Shown: positions 17,446-26,463 of the stretch, piece after piece | How the letters are laid out: each line of letters starts with the position of its first letter | How positions within the stretch are numbered: position 1 is the first letter of the stretch | Source: Paenibacillus sp. CF384 | GTDB taxonomy: Bacteria > Bacillota > Bacilli > Paenibacillales > Paenibacillaceae | Assembly (NCBI RefSeq): GCF_900106745.1 | Contig: NZ_FNNV01000010.1 | Location: 62,001-126,000 of the forward strand | Length of the DNA stretch: 64,000 nucleotides | Direction of reading: 5' to 3' | Made by a program: the position numbers and the translations under genes | The notes under the pieces: model-generated | Databases searched by the model: none | What the model saw: the letters and a program-made list of their open reading frames with translations, nothing else | Told to the model about the DNA's origin: nothing

Positions 17446-17495
17446 AAGGCACATATTGAAAGCTGCACAGCTTAGAAGGAGAGGCTTGTCTCACT

Positions 17496-17792
17496 ATGGT
17501 CAATGCATTACATTGGGCGATCGTTATTATCATTTGCGGCACATCGCTGCTCTCGGTTTATTTCAGCTTCCAGGCACGCCGTTCTACCGACACGCGTGTA
17601 AGAGGTATAAACGCCGCACGGATGAACATGAGTATGGGCGTCATGCTAATCTTCATCGCTTTGTTTATGATGCTTGCTTTCAGCGGCTCCACGATAAAAG
17701 TCATCATCGGCGCTCTGTTTATCGTTCTGGGACTGTTCAACCTGTTCGCAGGACTGCGCAACAGCAGCGTTTACCGCTCGATGAAAGGTTAA
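17496..17792 (+). CDS. ytpI: YtpI family membrane protein
   Basis: A 98-residue protein with three hydrophobic segments (about residues 5-24, 46-63 and 69-88) and the family stretch INAARMNMSMGVMLIFIALFM. The conserved place between ytrHI and ytoI supports the assignment. AGAAGGAGAGG lies upstream at a longer than usual distance. The last four bases overlap the end of the convergent ytoI. The function of the family is unknown. Confidence 0.88.
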   Translation: MVNALHWAIVIIICGTSLLSVYFSFQARRSTDTRVRGINAARMNMSMGVMLIFIALFMMLAFSGSTIKVIIGALFIVLGLFNLFAGLRNSSVYRSMKG

Positions 17793-19135
17793 TACGGATC
17801 AATCAGCTGCGCCGTCAGCAGCGCTTTGGCAGCAAGGCCGCCGGGGTCTTTCAACTCAATTTCGAGCTTGGCGCTCTTGCGGCTCATCTCCAGTAAACTC
17901 GGCATGATGACCACTTCACTTTCCAGCTGGACAGGTCTTACGAAGTACGTCGTCATGCTTTCAATGACATAATCCCGCTTTCCTAACTCCCGGATTAACC
18001 CTCGCGCCGCCTGATTCATGAGTGTAACCAATACGCCTTCAGAGATCGTACCGAATGTTCCGGACATCTGCGGTGTAATGCGTCCCTCGTACAGCCAATC
18101 CCCTCCATGCTCGCTTTCTTTCTTCTCAAAGCCCGCTCCGATCAACTCATCGAAGGTTTCGCCTGACTCTTTTTGTTTCCCGGCATAACGCATCGCTTCC
18201 AGCACCTCACTGCGGCTAAGTGCCGCCAGCAGCTTACGATTCTTATCGACAATCGGCAGCAAGTCGATTCCTTCGGCCGCCATCGTATGTGCCGCAGAGG
18301 CAATCGGAATGTTCGGCGCAGCCGTAATGGGACTTCGCGTCATCAACCGCTCTACGAACTGCGAGTCCTGCGCTCCTTCAGCATCCTTAGCCGTCATGAT
18401 GCCGACGACTCTGCCTCTATCGTCCAACACAGGGAATCGCGTCCCTCCGACACGGCTGGCAAGGGAAACATAATCGGCTTTCGTCTCGCCGAGTCTCATC
18501 GTTTCAACCGGACGGCTGTAGGTGACGATATCCTCGACCAGCATGATCTTCTGACGGATCAATCTGTCAAACATGGCACGGTTAATCATCGAAGCGACGG
18601 TAAACGTATCATATTTGGAGGAAATAATCGGCAATCCTTTCTCATCCGCAAGCTGTTTCATATTCTCACTGGTGCCGAATCCCCCTGTGATTAACACGCC
18701 AGCCCCCTGCTCAAGCGCGCAGCCGTGTGCGCCTAGCCTGTTACCGACAATCAGCAAACTTCCCGCGTCAATATAACGGACCATCGCATCAAGCTCCATC
18801 GCACCGATGACAAACTTATGCAGTGTCTTCACGAGTCCTGCCGCGCCGCCTATCAGCTCGCCTTGCACAATATCAAGTACTTCTCCGAACGTTAAACGAT
18901 CTAGCGATTCCCGGTTCTTCCGCTGTATCCGGACTGTGCCGATCCGCTCTTTGGTGCTGACAAGCCCGGTCGATTCCGCTTCTTTGATCGCTTTATATGC
19001 AGTGCCTTCACTGACTCCGAGCTCTTCGGCCATCGTGCGTACAGAAAGTTTCGTACCAATCTCGAGCTGCTGGATATACTGCATGAGCCGCTCATGTTTC
19101 GTCTGCGATTCAAGTCCCTTGTCTCCTGTTATCAC
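17789..19135 (-). CDS. ytoI: YtoI: HTH, DRTGG, CBS pair and hot-dog domains
   Basis: A 448-residue multidomain protein. In order: a winged-helix N-terminus (SVRTMAEELGVSEGTAYKAI), a DRTGG domain (about 80-185), and two CBS domains (about 185-300) that likely bind an adenine nucleotide. A C-terminal hot-dog thioesterase-like domain (about 325-440) carries GRITPQMSGTFGTISEGVLV. This order is that of YtoI, a predicted nucleotide-sensing regulator of unknown target. The start is set at the GTG at 19135, which has AAGGGGGG 5-6 bp upstream. A TTG eight codons earlier lacks an RBS. The 3' end overlaps ytpI by 4 bp. Confidence 0.88.
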   Translation of the reverse strand: MITGDKGLESQTKHERLMQYIQQLEIGTKLSVRTMAEELGVSEGTAYKAIKEAESTGLVSTKERIGTVRIQRKNRESLDRLTFGEVLDIVQGELIGGAAGLVKTLHKFVIGAMELDAMVRYIDAGSLLIVGNRLGAHGCALEQGAGVLITGGFGTSENMKQLADEKGLPIISSKYDTFTVASMINRAMFDRLIRQKIMLVEDIVTYSRPVETMRLGETKADYVSLASRVGGTRFPVLDDRGRVVGIMTAKDAEGAQDSQFVERLMTRSPITAAPNIPIASAAHTMAAEGIDLLPIVDKNRKLLAALSRSEVLEAMRYAGKQKESGETFDELIGAGFEKKESEHGGDWLYEGRITPQMSGTFGTISEGVLVTLMNQAARGLIRELGKRDYVIESMTTYFVRPVQLESEVVIMPSLLEMSRKSAKLEIELKDPGGLAAKALLTAQLIDPY

Positions 19136-19281
19136 AGTGGCCCCCCTTACTTGTTTCAACCAATTGCTCGGCTTGTTCTAGTTCTATATTAGCAGATGCT
19201 CTTCCTGCTGGCACACCTGCGGAGAGGTCAAGTATCTCGGAAAAAGGGCCTTTCCCCCCTGCTTTTCATGATGTCCGCTAA

Positions 19282-19310
19282 TCACCAAGGGGTAGATGTC
19301 CTCATATGAT
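19282..19310 (+). promoter_or_regulatory. Possible sigma-E-type promoter for the ATP-grasp cluster
   Basis: CATATGAT (19303-19310) is the same octamer as the proposed cotJ -10 box. TCACCAA (19282-19288) is a poor -35, 14 bp upstream. It is the only candidate seen in the 77 bp before the first gene. Confidence 0.3.
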
Positions 19311-19386
19311 GAAAGTAATTCGTGTGAAAATCCCATAGACCGCAAGCTGCACGTCGTCATCCTCCAGCTTGGAAGGAGATCCGTCG

Positions 19387-20754
19387 ATGCTGAAATCGAA
19401 AGTCGCCGTTCAGGTGATCAGCCCAGGCATCTTGCCGGATGATGCCATTATGCTCGGTGATGCTTATTTGAGACAGTGGAAAATACCGCAAGGTCAGCCC
19501 ATTATGCTGAAATTCGGTGCATTCCGCCACTATGTAAAAGTAGTCCCGGTCGAGCGGTTTGACGGTATGCGTATTGGGCAAAGCTTAGCCCGCAAAATGG
19601 GGCTGATCTCGAGCACCACACTGCGAATCCGTTACCGGCAGGAGAATGCTACACTCTCGATTGGCCCGTTGATCGGCGTGCTCATCAGCCGCGATGATCC
19701 CGATGCCCGGGATCGGCCTTTTGGCACCATCACTATGTTCTGCAAGGAACTCGTAGACGCCTGCGAAGCGCAAGGCGCTCATGTTTATTTCTTCACACCG
19801 GATCATATTACAGACAATTTCAACACGCTCGAAGGTTGGGTCTATTCCGATGGCTGGCGGAAAGTACCTGTACCTGCACCTGATGTTGTCAACAATCGTC
19901 TGACCTCGCGCAAGCTCGAAAACCGACCGAACGTACAGCTCTTCATCAAAGAAACCAAGCATCGCCATAACAGTGTCGTGTTCAATGAGAAGTTTCTCGA
20001 TAAAGCCGAAGTGTTTGATGCCCTTGTGAAGGATCCCGCTCTCATTCGCTATTTACCCGAATCCCATGTACTTCGCGGTTTGCAGGTGCTGAAGTCGATG
20101 TGCTCCAAGCATAATACCGTCTTCTTGAAGCCGGTACGCGGCAGCTTGGGCAAAGGCATCATTCGCATCTCCAGATTAGATACCGACTCCTACTCGGCTC
20201 AATATGCTACGACTGCCGGCACTCGCAGGCAGCATTTCGGCGGGGTCGATAAGCTCTATGCTTCCCTGGCTGGCAAAATGAAAACGGTGCGTTATCAAAT
20301 TCAGCAAGGACTGCATCTGATCGACATCATGGGAAGGCCAGTCGATTTCAGGGCGCTCGTACAGAAGAACGAAACCGGCAAATGGGCGCTGACCTCCATT
20401 GTCGCACGAACGGCCGGCAACCATCATTTCGTGTCGAACCTGGCACGCGGCGGTACGCTAAGCACAGTGAAAGAAGCGGTCAATAAGTCCAATTTATCCG
20501 GGTCAAGCGCTCAAGATGCACCGGGTAAGCTGCAGCGGGCAGCGCTTGAAATCGCCAAAGGGATCGACACTCACATTCCCGCCCATTTCGGCGAGCTCGG
20601 GATCGACTTAGCGCTTGATGCCAGCGGCCGGGTATGGCTGCTCGAAGTGAATTCCAAGCCATCCAAGAACGACAATACACCGCTTCAGGATAATAAAATC
20701 CGTCCTTCCGTTCGAAATATGGTGCGTTATGCAAGACATTTGGCCGAATTTTAA
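19387..20754 (+). CDS. YheC/YheD-type ATP-grasp protein 1
   Basis: A 455-residue protein of the spore-associated YheC/YheD family, an ATP-grasp fold expected to activate a carboxylate with ATP and join it to a nucleophile; the substrate is unknown. Residues 1-90 are a beta-rich N-terminal domain. SIGPLIGVL (91-99) opens the core. The glycine-rich ATP loop LKPVRGSLGKGI is near residue 247, DFRALVQKN near 320, and the metal-binding LLEVNSKPS near 418. The start ATG at 19387 has GGAAGGAG 8 bp upstream. It is the first of five related genes on this strand, 19 bp before the next. Confidence 0.85.
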   Translation: MLKSKVAVQVISPGILPDDAIMLGDAYLRQWKIPQGQPIMLKFGAFRHYVKVVPVERFDGMRIGQSLARKMGLISSTTLRIRYRQENATLSIGPLIGVLISRDDPDARDRPFGTITMFCKELVDACEAQGAHVYFFTPDHITDNFNTLEGWVYSDGWRKVPVPAPDVVNNRLTSRKLENRPNVQLFIKETKHRHNSVVFNEKFLDKAEVFDALVKDPALIRYLPESHVLRGLQVLKSMCSKHNTVFLKPVRGSLGKGIIRISRLDTDSYSAQYATTAGTRRQHFGGVDKLYASLAGKMKTVRYQIQQGLHLIDIMGRPVDFRALVQKNETGKWALTSIVARTAGNHHFVSNLARGGTLSTVKEAVNKSNLSGSSAQDAPGKLQRAALEIAKGIDTHIPAHFGELGIDLALDASGRVWLLEVNSKPSKNDNTPLQDNKIRPSVRNMVRYARHLAEF

Positions 20755-20773
20755 CGAAAAGGAGGAAGCGGCA

Positions 20774-21961
20774 ATGGCTGAGAATCCGTGCAGCAGCGTC
20801 CTCGGTATTATGATTAGCGAACTTACGGCACCTTCCTCAAGCTCCGGCGGTCCCTATCCCCCTCCGGTGATGCCCGAGGATCTATTTTGCCGCCGTTTAT
20901 CCCGGTTTGGGCAATCTATCGGCCTGTTCGTCTATTTATTCTGCGCTTCCCAAGTCACAGGCGGCTCATCTCGATTGATTAGAGGCTTCATTCTGAAGCA
21001 TGGCCAGTGGCAGCAAGGAAGCTTCCCGCTTCCCGATGTGCTCTATGACCGTTCGCTTCCAAGAACGAATGCCCAATATAAGCTTGCAACCTGCGCACTA
21101 GCGGAACTGAAACGCCTGAAGCCGTATATACTGCTGAATGGCGCACTTCCCGGGAAACTGGACGTTTATCGGGAGCTCGAACGCGATTCGCAGCTGTCGC
21201 CTTGGCTGCCTTCGACTTACAAGTACGAAGGAGCTGCCGTTCTGACTCAGCTGATGAAACAATATCCCGAAGGTTTATTTCTCAAACCCTCTGCCGGCAG
21301 CCATGGAAAAGGTGCCATTCGCCTGCTTCGGAGGGATGACGGCTGGCATATTGACGGCCGTGATCGGAAGAACCGCTCCCTTGCGGTGTTGCACGACAAT
21401 TGGCAGGACGTATGCCGCTTTGTTAATCGCTTCGTCGCTTCCATGACGTATATCATTCAGCCTTACCTGCCCCTCACCGGTAAGGACGGCCGTTCCTATG
21501 ACGTTCGGGTCTTAATCCAGAAGGACGAAACGGGCAACTGGTCATTCACAGGTGCAGCCGTCCGGACCGGGCAACTGGGGAGCGTTACCGCCAACTTGCA
21601 TGGCGGAGGCTCCGCTCACGACGCTCTCGAGGCATTGACGGAACAGTTCGACGGTGAAACCGCCGGACGGCTGCTCGGGCGAATTCGCTGGGTCAGCGAA
21701 CGGGCCGCGTTTGCGCTGGAGAATCATTTTGGCAGGCTCGCCGAACTTGGCATCGATTATGGCATCGAGCAAGGCGGCCGAATCTGGCTGCTTGAAGCCA
21801 ATGCCAAACCCGGACGGAAGGCGCTGGAAGGCGACGAAAGCGCTGCGAGGCTGGCCATTGAACGACCGATCCGTTACGCTATGAAGCTTGCCGCGCACAG
21901 ACAGCCGGTTTATCCGTTTTCACGAAATCAAAGGAGATACATCCAGGAGGTTCATCCATGA
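20774..21961 (+). CDS. YheC/YheD-type ATP-grasp protein 2
   Basis: A 395-residue paralogue without the N-terminal beta domain: it begins MAENPCSSVLGIMIS and goes straight to the core. ATP-grasp motifs are LKPSAGSHGKGAI near residue 170, DVRVLIQKDE near 242 and LLEANAKPG near 339. All three key sites are intact, so an active enzyme is expected. AAAGGAGGAAG precedes the ATG; an earlier in-frame ATG has no RBS. The stop overlaps the start of the next gene by 4 bp (ATGA), so translation is coupled. The segment at residues 20-35 is Ser/Gly/Pro-rich and unlike the other copies. Confidence 0.83.
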   Translation: MAENPCSSVLGIMISELTAPSSSSGGPYPPPVMPEDLFCRRLSRFGQSIGLFVYLFCASQVTGGSSRLIRGFILKHGQWQQGSFPLPDVLYDRSLPRTNAQYKLATCALAELKRLKPYILLNGALPGKLDVYRELERDSQLSPWLPSTYKYEGAAVLTQLMKQYPEGLFLKPSAGSHGKGAIRLLRRDDGWHIDGRDRKNRSLAVLHDNWQDVCRFVNRFVASMTYIIQPYLPLTGKDGRSYDVRVLIQKDETGNWSFTGAAVRTGQLGSVTANLHGGGSAHDALEALTEQFDGETAGRLLGRIRWVSERAAFALENHFGRLAELGIDYGIEQGGRIWLLEANAKPGRKALEGDESAARLAIERPIRYAMKLAAHRQPVYPFSRNQRRYIQEVHP

Positions 21962-23334
21962 GTTTGACATCTTGTCATGTACACTTCTCACCATCAAGCG
22001 ATCGAATCGTTTACCTGTCGGGCTCACTCCTTAAATCACTGAAGCTCTCCGGCAAGAAAACCATTCAGCTTAAGCTTGGTCATGAAAGCATAACTGCTGC
22101 CGTAAAGTCGATCGATCGGCAAGGCCATCACCTCTACCTCTCCGCAGGAGTTCGTCAATCCATCCGGGTTCCGAAGGCCGGCAGCATCTCTTATGTCCAA
22201 GGCGAAGATAATGAGGTTCAACTCGGACCGCTTATCGGCGTGTTGACAGACGGAAGCCGTTCCGCCGATTCTCCTTTTGGCGCACGGTCGGGGTATATTC
22301 GGCAGCTTCTCAAAACAGGAGAACGCAAAGCCTATTTCTTCGCCTTTACTCCGCGCGACGTGAATTGGAATCAAGGGACGATCAATGGGTACTTCCTGAA
22401 CAGTACGGGAAGCTGGTACCGCAAAGTCGTTCCGCTCCCTGACGTCGTTTACAACCGCCTCCCAAGCCGCATCGCCGAGACGACAGCTACGATCATGTCG
22501 CTGCGCGAGAAGTTTATCCGTAAAGGGGTTCCCTTCTTCAACTGGAGCTTCTTCAATAAATCCGATGTTTATAAGCTGCTCGACAAGGATGTGGAAGCGC
22601 TGGAGCATCTGCCGGAATCGGTCAATAACCCACGCGCTGACAAAATCAAAGAGATGCTGGAGAAACATCAATTTATTTATTATAAACCTTCTGCCGGCAG
22701 CCTCGGCATCGGGATATATCGACTGACGTATCATCCCAAACGCGGATACTTTGCCAGATATCGCAGAGGGGATACGAATGTGCTGCTTCGCTTCACGAAC
22801 TTCAGCAGTCTGATGCGCATGCTGGAGACGAGACACGGAAGCGGACTTGGTCGATATGTCAGCCAGCAGGGTGTTCGATTAATCGAAATTGACGGATGTC
22901 CGATCGACTTCCGTTTCCATATGCACAAGAATGGCAGTAACAAATGGGTGCCGGTGGGCATCGGCGCGAAGAAAGCCGGTCGCGGCAGCGTCACCACGCA
23001 TATTAAGAACGGCGGTCAGCTGTTAACGCCGGAACAGGCGCTCAGCCGGGCTTTCGGTGATCGCTCCGACGAAATCTTGAATAAAGCCAAGGATGTCTCG
23101 GTGAGACTGTCGGAAGCGATTGAACGCAACTTCCCGCATACGCTGGGAGAACTCGGTCTTGATATCGGCATTGACAAGGACGGCGAGGTTTGGATGTTTG
23201 AAGCCAATGCCAAGCCGGGTCGGTCGATATTCAGCCATCCTGCGCTGCGTGCGCAAGGACGTGATTCCGTAAGTCATATTCTGGATCATTGCATGTATTT
23301 AAGCAGGTTCACGGGGCAAGGAGGCGAAGCTTAA
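21958..23334 (+). CDS. YheC/YheD-type ATP-grasp protein 3
   Basis: A 458-residue paralogue with the long form seen in protein 1: a beta-rich N-terminal domain (about 1-90), then VQLGPLIGVLTDGS at the core entrance. Motifs are YKPSAGSLGIGI near residue 242, DFRFHMHKNG near 317 and MFEANAKPG near 413. The glycine loop has Ile where the other copies have Lys or Arg (GSLGIG against GSLGKG), which may affect nucleotide contact. Two Shine-Dalgarno-like stretches (AAAGGAG and AGGAGG) lie upstream. The stop overlaps the next start by one base (TAATG). Confidence 0.83.
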   Translation: MSLTSCHVHFSPSSDRIVYLSGSLLKSLKLSGKKTIQLKLGHESITAAVKSIDRQGHHLYLSAGVRQSIRVPKAGSISYVQGEDNEVQLGPLIGVLTDGSRSADSPFGARSGYIRQLLKTGERKAYFFAFTPRDVNWNQGTINGYFLNSTGSWYRKVVPLPDVVYNRLPSRIAETTATIMSLREKFIRKGVPFFNWSFFNKSDVYKLLDKDVEALEHLPESVNNPRADKIKEMLEKHQFIYYKPSAGSLGIGIYRLTYHPKRGYFARYRRGDTNVLLRFTNFSSLMRMLETRHGSGLGRYVSQQGVRLIEIDGCPIDFRFHMHKNGSNKWVPVGIGAKKAGRGSVTTHIKNGGQLLTPEQALSRAFGDRSDEILNKAKDVSVRLSEAIERNFPHTLGELGLDIGIDKDGEVWMFEANAKPGRSIFSHPALRAQGRDSVSHILDHCMYLSRFTGQGGEA

Positions 23335-24485
23335 TGGCACTCGTTATTCACGAGGATACGGCGGTGAGAGATGAAGCCGCCTCCATTCAGCGTAAGCAGC
23401 CGGTTCTCGCTATCTTGACGATCGAAGATGATATACAGCTATTTCGCGGCAATCGTGGAAATTTTGCAGATATCATTGCAACGGGAGCCGAATTCGGTTT
23501 TACGGTTTACGTGCTTACAGTCAAGCAGCTGAAGTTTCAGCGCAAGCTGCTTGACGGCTTCACCTTCAACACGGCAACAGAGAGCTGGGAGCTGCAGAAG
23601 TTCCCGCTGCCCGACCTCATCTATAACCGAATTCCACTCCGCGAGGATGAGCTGCAGCCCGAAGTGAAACGTAAAATAGCGGTATGTGTCAAACATCCCC
23701 GCATCCAGATCTTCAATCCAGCTTTCTTTAATAAGTGGAGCTTGTTTAAATGGTTAAAGCAGTCGCGGACCACTCAGCCGTTCATTCCGGCTACACGCCG
23801 CCTGCTAACAATTAGCGGACTCGGCAAAATGATGCTGAAGCATAAATTTCTCTATCTCAAACCGGTCAGCGGCAAAGCCGGCAAAGGCATCATGACGATC
23901 GAGCTGCAGCAGGAAAAGCCACTTCCCTATCGCCTGAAGATACAAGGGGATCGCGGAAGCACAACCTACAATTGCGGCACGATTGGGAAGCTTTGGACCC
24001 GGATTATCAAAGAAAGCAGCGGTGAGCGTTACATTGCCCAGCAGGGTATTCAGCTCGCTGCCTTCAATGAACGATCCTTCGATCTTCGTGCACTCGTTCA
24101 GAAGAACCGCCGGGGACAATGGGACATCTCCGGCGTCGGTGCACGTGTTGCCGGAACATACAGCATAACGACACATGTACCTCGCGGAGGCAGCATCGAA
24201 GATCCGGAGAAGCTGCTTGTCAGCGTATTTGGTCAAGATGAGGCACGTAAACTGCTAGTAAAGGCCCGCAACGCTGCGTTAATTATCGCTCGTCAAATCG
24301 AGCGCGGCTCCGGTCGCCGCTTGGCGGAAATGTCGATGGATCTTGGCGTGGACCAGTTTGGAGGTATCTGGTTCTTCGAAGCCAACGCGAAGCCGATGAA
24401 ATTCGACGAGCCGGATATTCGCAAACGTTCGCTTGAGCGCATCTTTCACTACAGCCAATATTTGCTCAAGCTGAAGGGTCTATAG
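23334..24485 (+). CDS. YheC/YheD-type ATP-grasp protein 4
   Basis: A 383-residue short-form paralogue starting MALVIHEDTAVRDE, chosen because AAGGAGGCG lies just upstream of the ATG and the start overlaps the previous stop. Motifs are LKPVSGKAGKGI near residue 175, DLRALVQKN near 249 and FFEANAKPM near 347. The acid before the metal site reads AEMSMDLGVD where other copies have GELGID. All residues expected to hold ATP and metal are present. It ends 16 bp before the acetyltransferase gene. Confidence 0.83.
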   Translation: MALVIHEDTAVRDEAASIQRKQPVLAILTIEDDIQLFRGNRGNFADIIATGAEFGFTVYVLTVKQLKFQRKLLDGFTFNTATESWELQKFPLPDLIYNRIPLREDELQPEVKRKIAVCVKHPRIQIFNPAFFNKWSLFKWLKQSRTTQPFIPATRRLLTISGLGKMMLKHKFLYLKPVSGKAGKGIMTIELQQEKPLPYRLKIQGDRGSTTYNCGTIGKLWTRIIKESSGERYIAQQGIQLAAFNERSFDLRALVQKNRRGQWDISGVGARVAGTYSITTHVPRGGSIEDPEKLLVSVFGQDEARKLLVKARNAALIIARQIERGSGRRLAEMSMDLGVDQFGGIWFFEANAKPMKFDEPDIRKRSLERIFHYSQYLLKLKGL

Positions 24486-24501
24486 CGAGGAGTGATTTGC
24501 C

Positions 24502-24951
24502 GTGCAGGTAAAGCTGCTGTCACCGACCCAATGGGCATCTGCGAAGGAAAAGGTCACCCGTTTCATATACCGGAATGGCGACGATCGCATCACGAATGCA
24601 GCCTTGGTTGAGCTGCGGGAGCTTCCCGCAGCCCAACTGGCCAGCAGCCGTTCCGGCGAAGCACCTGCTGCAATTGCGCTGGCGATTTCAAGCAGCGGCA
24701 AGCTGGCTGCGTGCGCATTTGCTGCCGAAGGCGGCGAACGCGCATGCTTCGTCGTCGTTGCCCCGGAGTTCCGCGGCCAAGGCGCCGGGAGCGCGCTGCT
24801 GAAAGCACTCAGTCAGCGCATGGGCTCTCTCACCTGCTCCGTCGCCTCGGATAATCCCTCCAGCATGGCCATGTGTTTCCGTGCTGGCATGAAGGCTGTG
24901 AGCCTGCATGACGGTCCGACCGGTAAGCCGACACTGCGTTTTGAGAGTTAG
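24502..24951 (+). CDS. GNAT family N-acetyltransferase inside the ATP-grasp cluster
   Basis: A 149-residue protein with a C-terminal GNAT core: the acetyl-CoA pyrophosphate loop is RGQGAGSALLKAL at about residues 91-103, preceded by the beta strand ACFVVVAPEF, and ends with a FRAGMK element. The N-terminal 75 residues are more divergent and may bind substrate. A GTG start at 24502 has GAGGAGTG 7 bp upstream. It lies between ATP-grasp genes 4 and 5 on the same strand, so it probably acts in the same process, for example acetylating a ligation product or an amine substrate; that role is inference from position only. Confidence 0.82.
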   Translation: MQVKLLSPTQWASAKEKVTRFIYRNGDDRITNAALVELRELPAAQLASSRSGEAPAAIALAISSSGKLAACAFAAEGGERACFVVVAPEFRGQGAGSALLKALSQRMGSLTCSVASDNPSSMAMCFRAGMKAVSLHDGPTGKPTLRFES

Positions 24952-24992
24952 CTTATGTAAAACCTTAAGCCTAGGCAATGCTTCCGATGCTA

Positions 24993-25014
24993 GTTTTTGC
25001 ATTCACTGCAAAAC
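24993..25014 (+). other. Small hairpin before ATP-grasp gene 5
   Basis: TTTTGCA and TGCAAAA form a 7-bp stem with a 5-nt loop, extended by a G-C pair across a bulged T, within the 81-bp gap after the acetyltransferase gene. It is not followed by a T-run, so it could be an mRNA-processing or partial attenuation element rather than a terminator. Confidence 0.35.
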
Positions 25015-25032
25015 CTTTTAGGAGGAGTCTTT

Positions 25033-26169
25033 ATGGTTCAGCCGGTTCTCGGCATCCTGACGCTCTATTTGAACGACAATGGATGGCTCGAGGAGAAACC
25101 GATCTATCAACGCATGACGTTGGCCGGCAAGAAGCTCGGTCTTGAAGTATTTGTGTTCACACCGGCGGACGTCAACTATTCAGATAACCGGATTCATGCT
25201 CATATCTACGATGCTTCATCGCAAAGCTGGTCGCGCAAATGGCGTTCCTTTCCCCATATGATCTATGATCGCTGTCGCATTCAGCGGAGTCATCGCTTTG
25301 TCCAGTTAAGCCATTTCCGCAAAAAATACGGCCACTTGACCTTCTTAAACCGGGTGCTCCGCAACAAGTGGACGGTTTATCGTACCATGCGCAAAGAAGA
25401 TGACTTTGTCCCCCATCTCCCCATGACACGGCTTTATGAGAGTGCGAGCGATCTGACGGAAATGATCCGTAAGTATCCGCTCATCTATTTGAAGCCAATC
25501 AACGGAACTGGGGGCAGAGGCATTCTGCGCATCGAGAAGCAGCAAAGCGGCGAGTATTTAATCCAGGGAAGAGATCAAGATCGGCGAATCGTTCGTCCTC
25601 AGCGAGCCTCACTCACGGGCATTCAAGGGCGGCTGGCTTCTTGGGATCTGAAAGGGAACCGGTATCTCGTGCAGCAAGGCATTCAGCTTAAACTGCCTAA
25701 TGGCCGCGTGCACGATTATCGGATGCTTGTGCAGAAGAACGGCAAAGGGGAATGGGAGGTGACCGGCTGCGCGGGACGAATCGGCGCTTCCGGCAGCATT
25801 ACCTCCAACCTGCACGGGGGCGGTCAGGCGATCAAGATGCAATCGCTGCTTAGCGACTGGATTCGGAACGAGGATACGGCTGCCGATATTCGGCAGAAGG
25901 CCGAGGATTTCGGCGTGAAAGTAGCCGCCTACCTCGAGGAATCCTACGGGCGCTTATGCGAGCTCGCGCTTGACCTGGCCATCGACCGGAGAGGACAGAT
26001 CTGGCTGCTCGAGGTGAATCCGAAGCCGGCTCGCGAAGTATTCGCGCAGGCCGGGGAACGCGAGACATATAAGCAGGCCATCATCCGGCCGCTGGAATAC
26101 GCCGTCTGGCTTTATGATCAGAAGAAGCGGCGCAAAGAAAAGCAGGAAAAGCTGGAGAAGAACGAATAG
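25033..26169 (+). CDS. YheC/YheD-type ATP-grasp protein 5
   Basis: A 378-residue short-form paralogue beginning MVQPVLGILTLYLND, with AGGAGGAG upstream of the ATG at 25033. Motifs are LKPINGTGGRGIL near residue 153, DYRMLVQKNG near 228 and LLEVNPKPAR near 326. The C-terminus is a highly charged Lys/Glu tail (DQKKRRKEKQEKLEKNE) absent from the other four. It is the last gene of the cluster, followed by a perfect hairpin 48 bp downstream. Confidence 0.84.
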   Translation: MVQPVLGILTLYLNDNGWLEEKPIYQRMTLAGKKLGLEVFVFTPADVNYSDNRIHAHIYDASSQSWSRKWRSFPHMIYDRCRIQRSHRFVQLSHFRKKYGHLTFLNRVLRNKWTVYRTMRKEDDFVPHLPMTRLYESASDLTEMIRKYPLIYLKPINGTGGRGILRIEKQQSGEYLIQGRDQDRRIVRPQRASLTGIQGRLASWDLKGNRYLVQQGIQLKLPNGRVHDYRMLVQKNGKGEWEVTGCAGRIGASGSITSNLHGGGQAIKMQSLLSDWIRNEDTAADIRQKAEDFGVKVAAYLEESYGRLCELALDLAIDRRGQIWLLEVNPKPAREVFAQAGERETYKQAIIRPLEYAVWLYDQKKRRKEKQEKLEKNE

Positions 26170-26217
26170 CAAGCACCTTCGCTGGATTAAATCCTGTGTT
26201 AAGCCGCATCGTTGACC

Positions 26218-26244
26218 AAAGAGAGGTACTCGGTACCTCTCTTT
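26218..26244. terminator. Terminator after the ATP-grasp cluster
   Basis: A perfect 12-bp inverted repeat (26218-26229 and 26233-26244) with a TCG loop, A-rich before and T-rich after, placed 48 bp after the last ATP-grasp stop. Confidence 0.75.
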
Positions 26245-26258
26245 GCGTTTCAACCTTG

Positions 26259-26461
26259 CTTTTCCGTCTATGTGCGGTACTTAGTTCCTCTCTTCACGCT
26301 CTAACCTTTCTTTCCCGCACATGTGCGGTATCGAGTACCTCTCTTGCACTACATCCTCGCTTTTCCGCCAATGTGCGTTTCCTTCTACCTTTCTTCAGAC
26401 TTTATCCACACTTTTCCATCTATGTGCGGTATCCAGCACCTTTCTTCGTGCTGAAGCCTGC
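26259..26461. repeat. Tandem 51-bp minisatellite, four diverged copies
   Basis: The 446-bp gap 26170-26615 holds no convincing gene. In it, a unit starting CTTTTCCG and containing ATGTGCGGTA is repeated; ATGTGCG begins at 26270, 26321, 26371 and 26422, giving periods of 51, 50 and 51 bp. Copies differ at many positions. Each ends in a CCTCTCTT or CCTTTCTT tract. The region lies between convergent genes. Confidence 0.85.
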
Positions 26462-26463
26462 AT

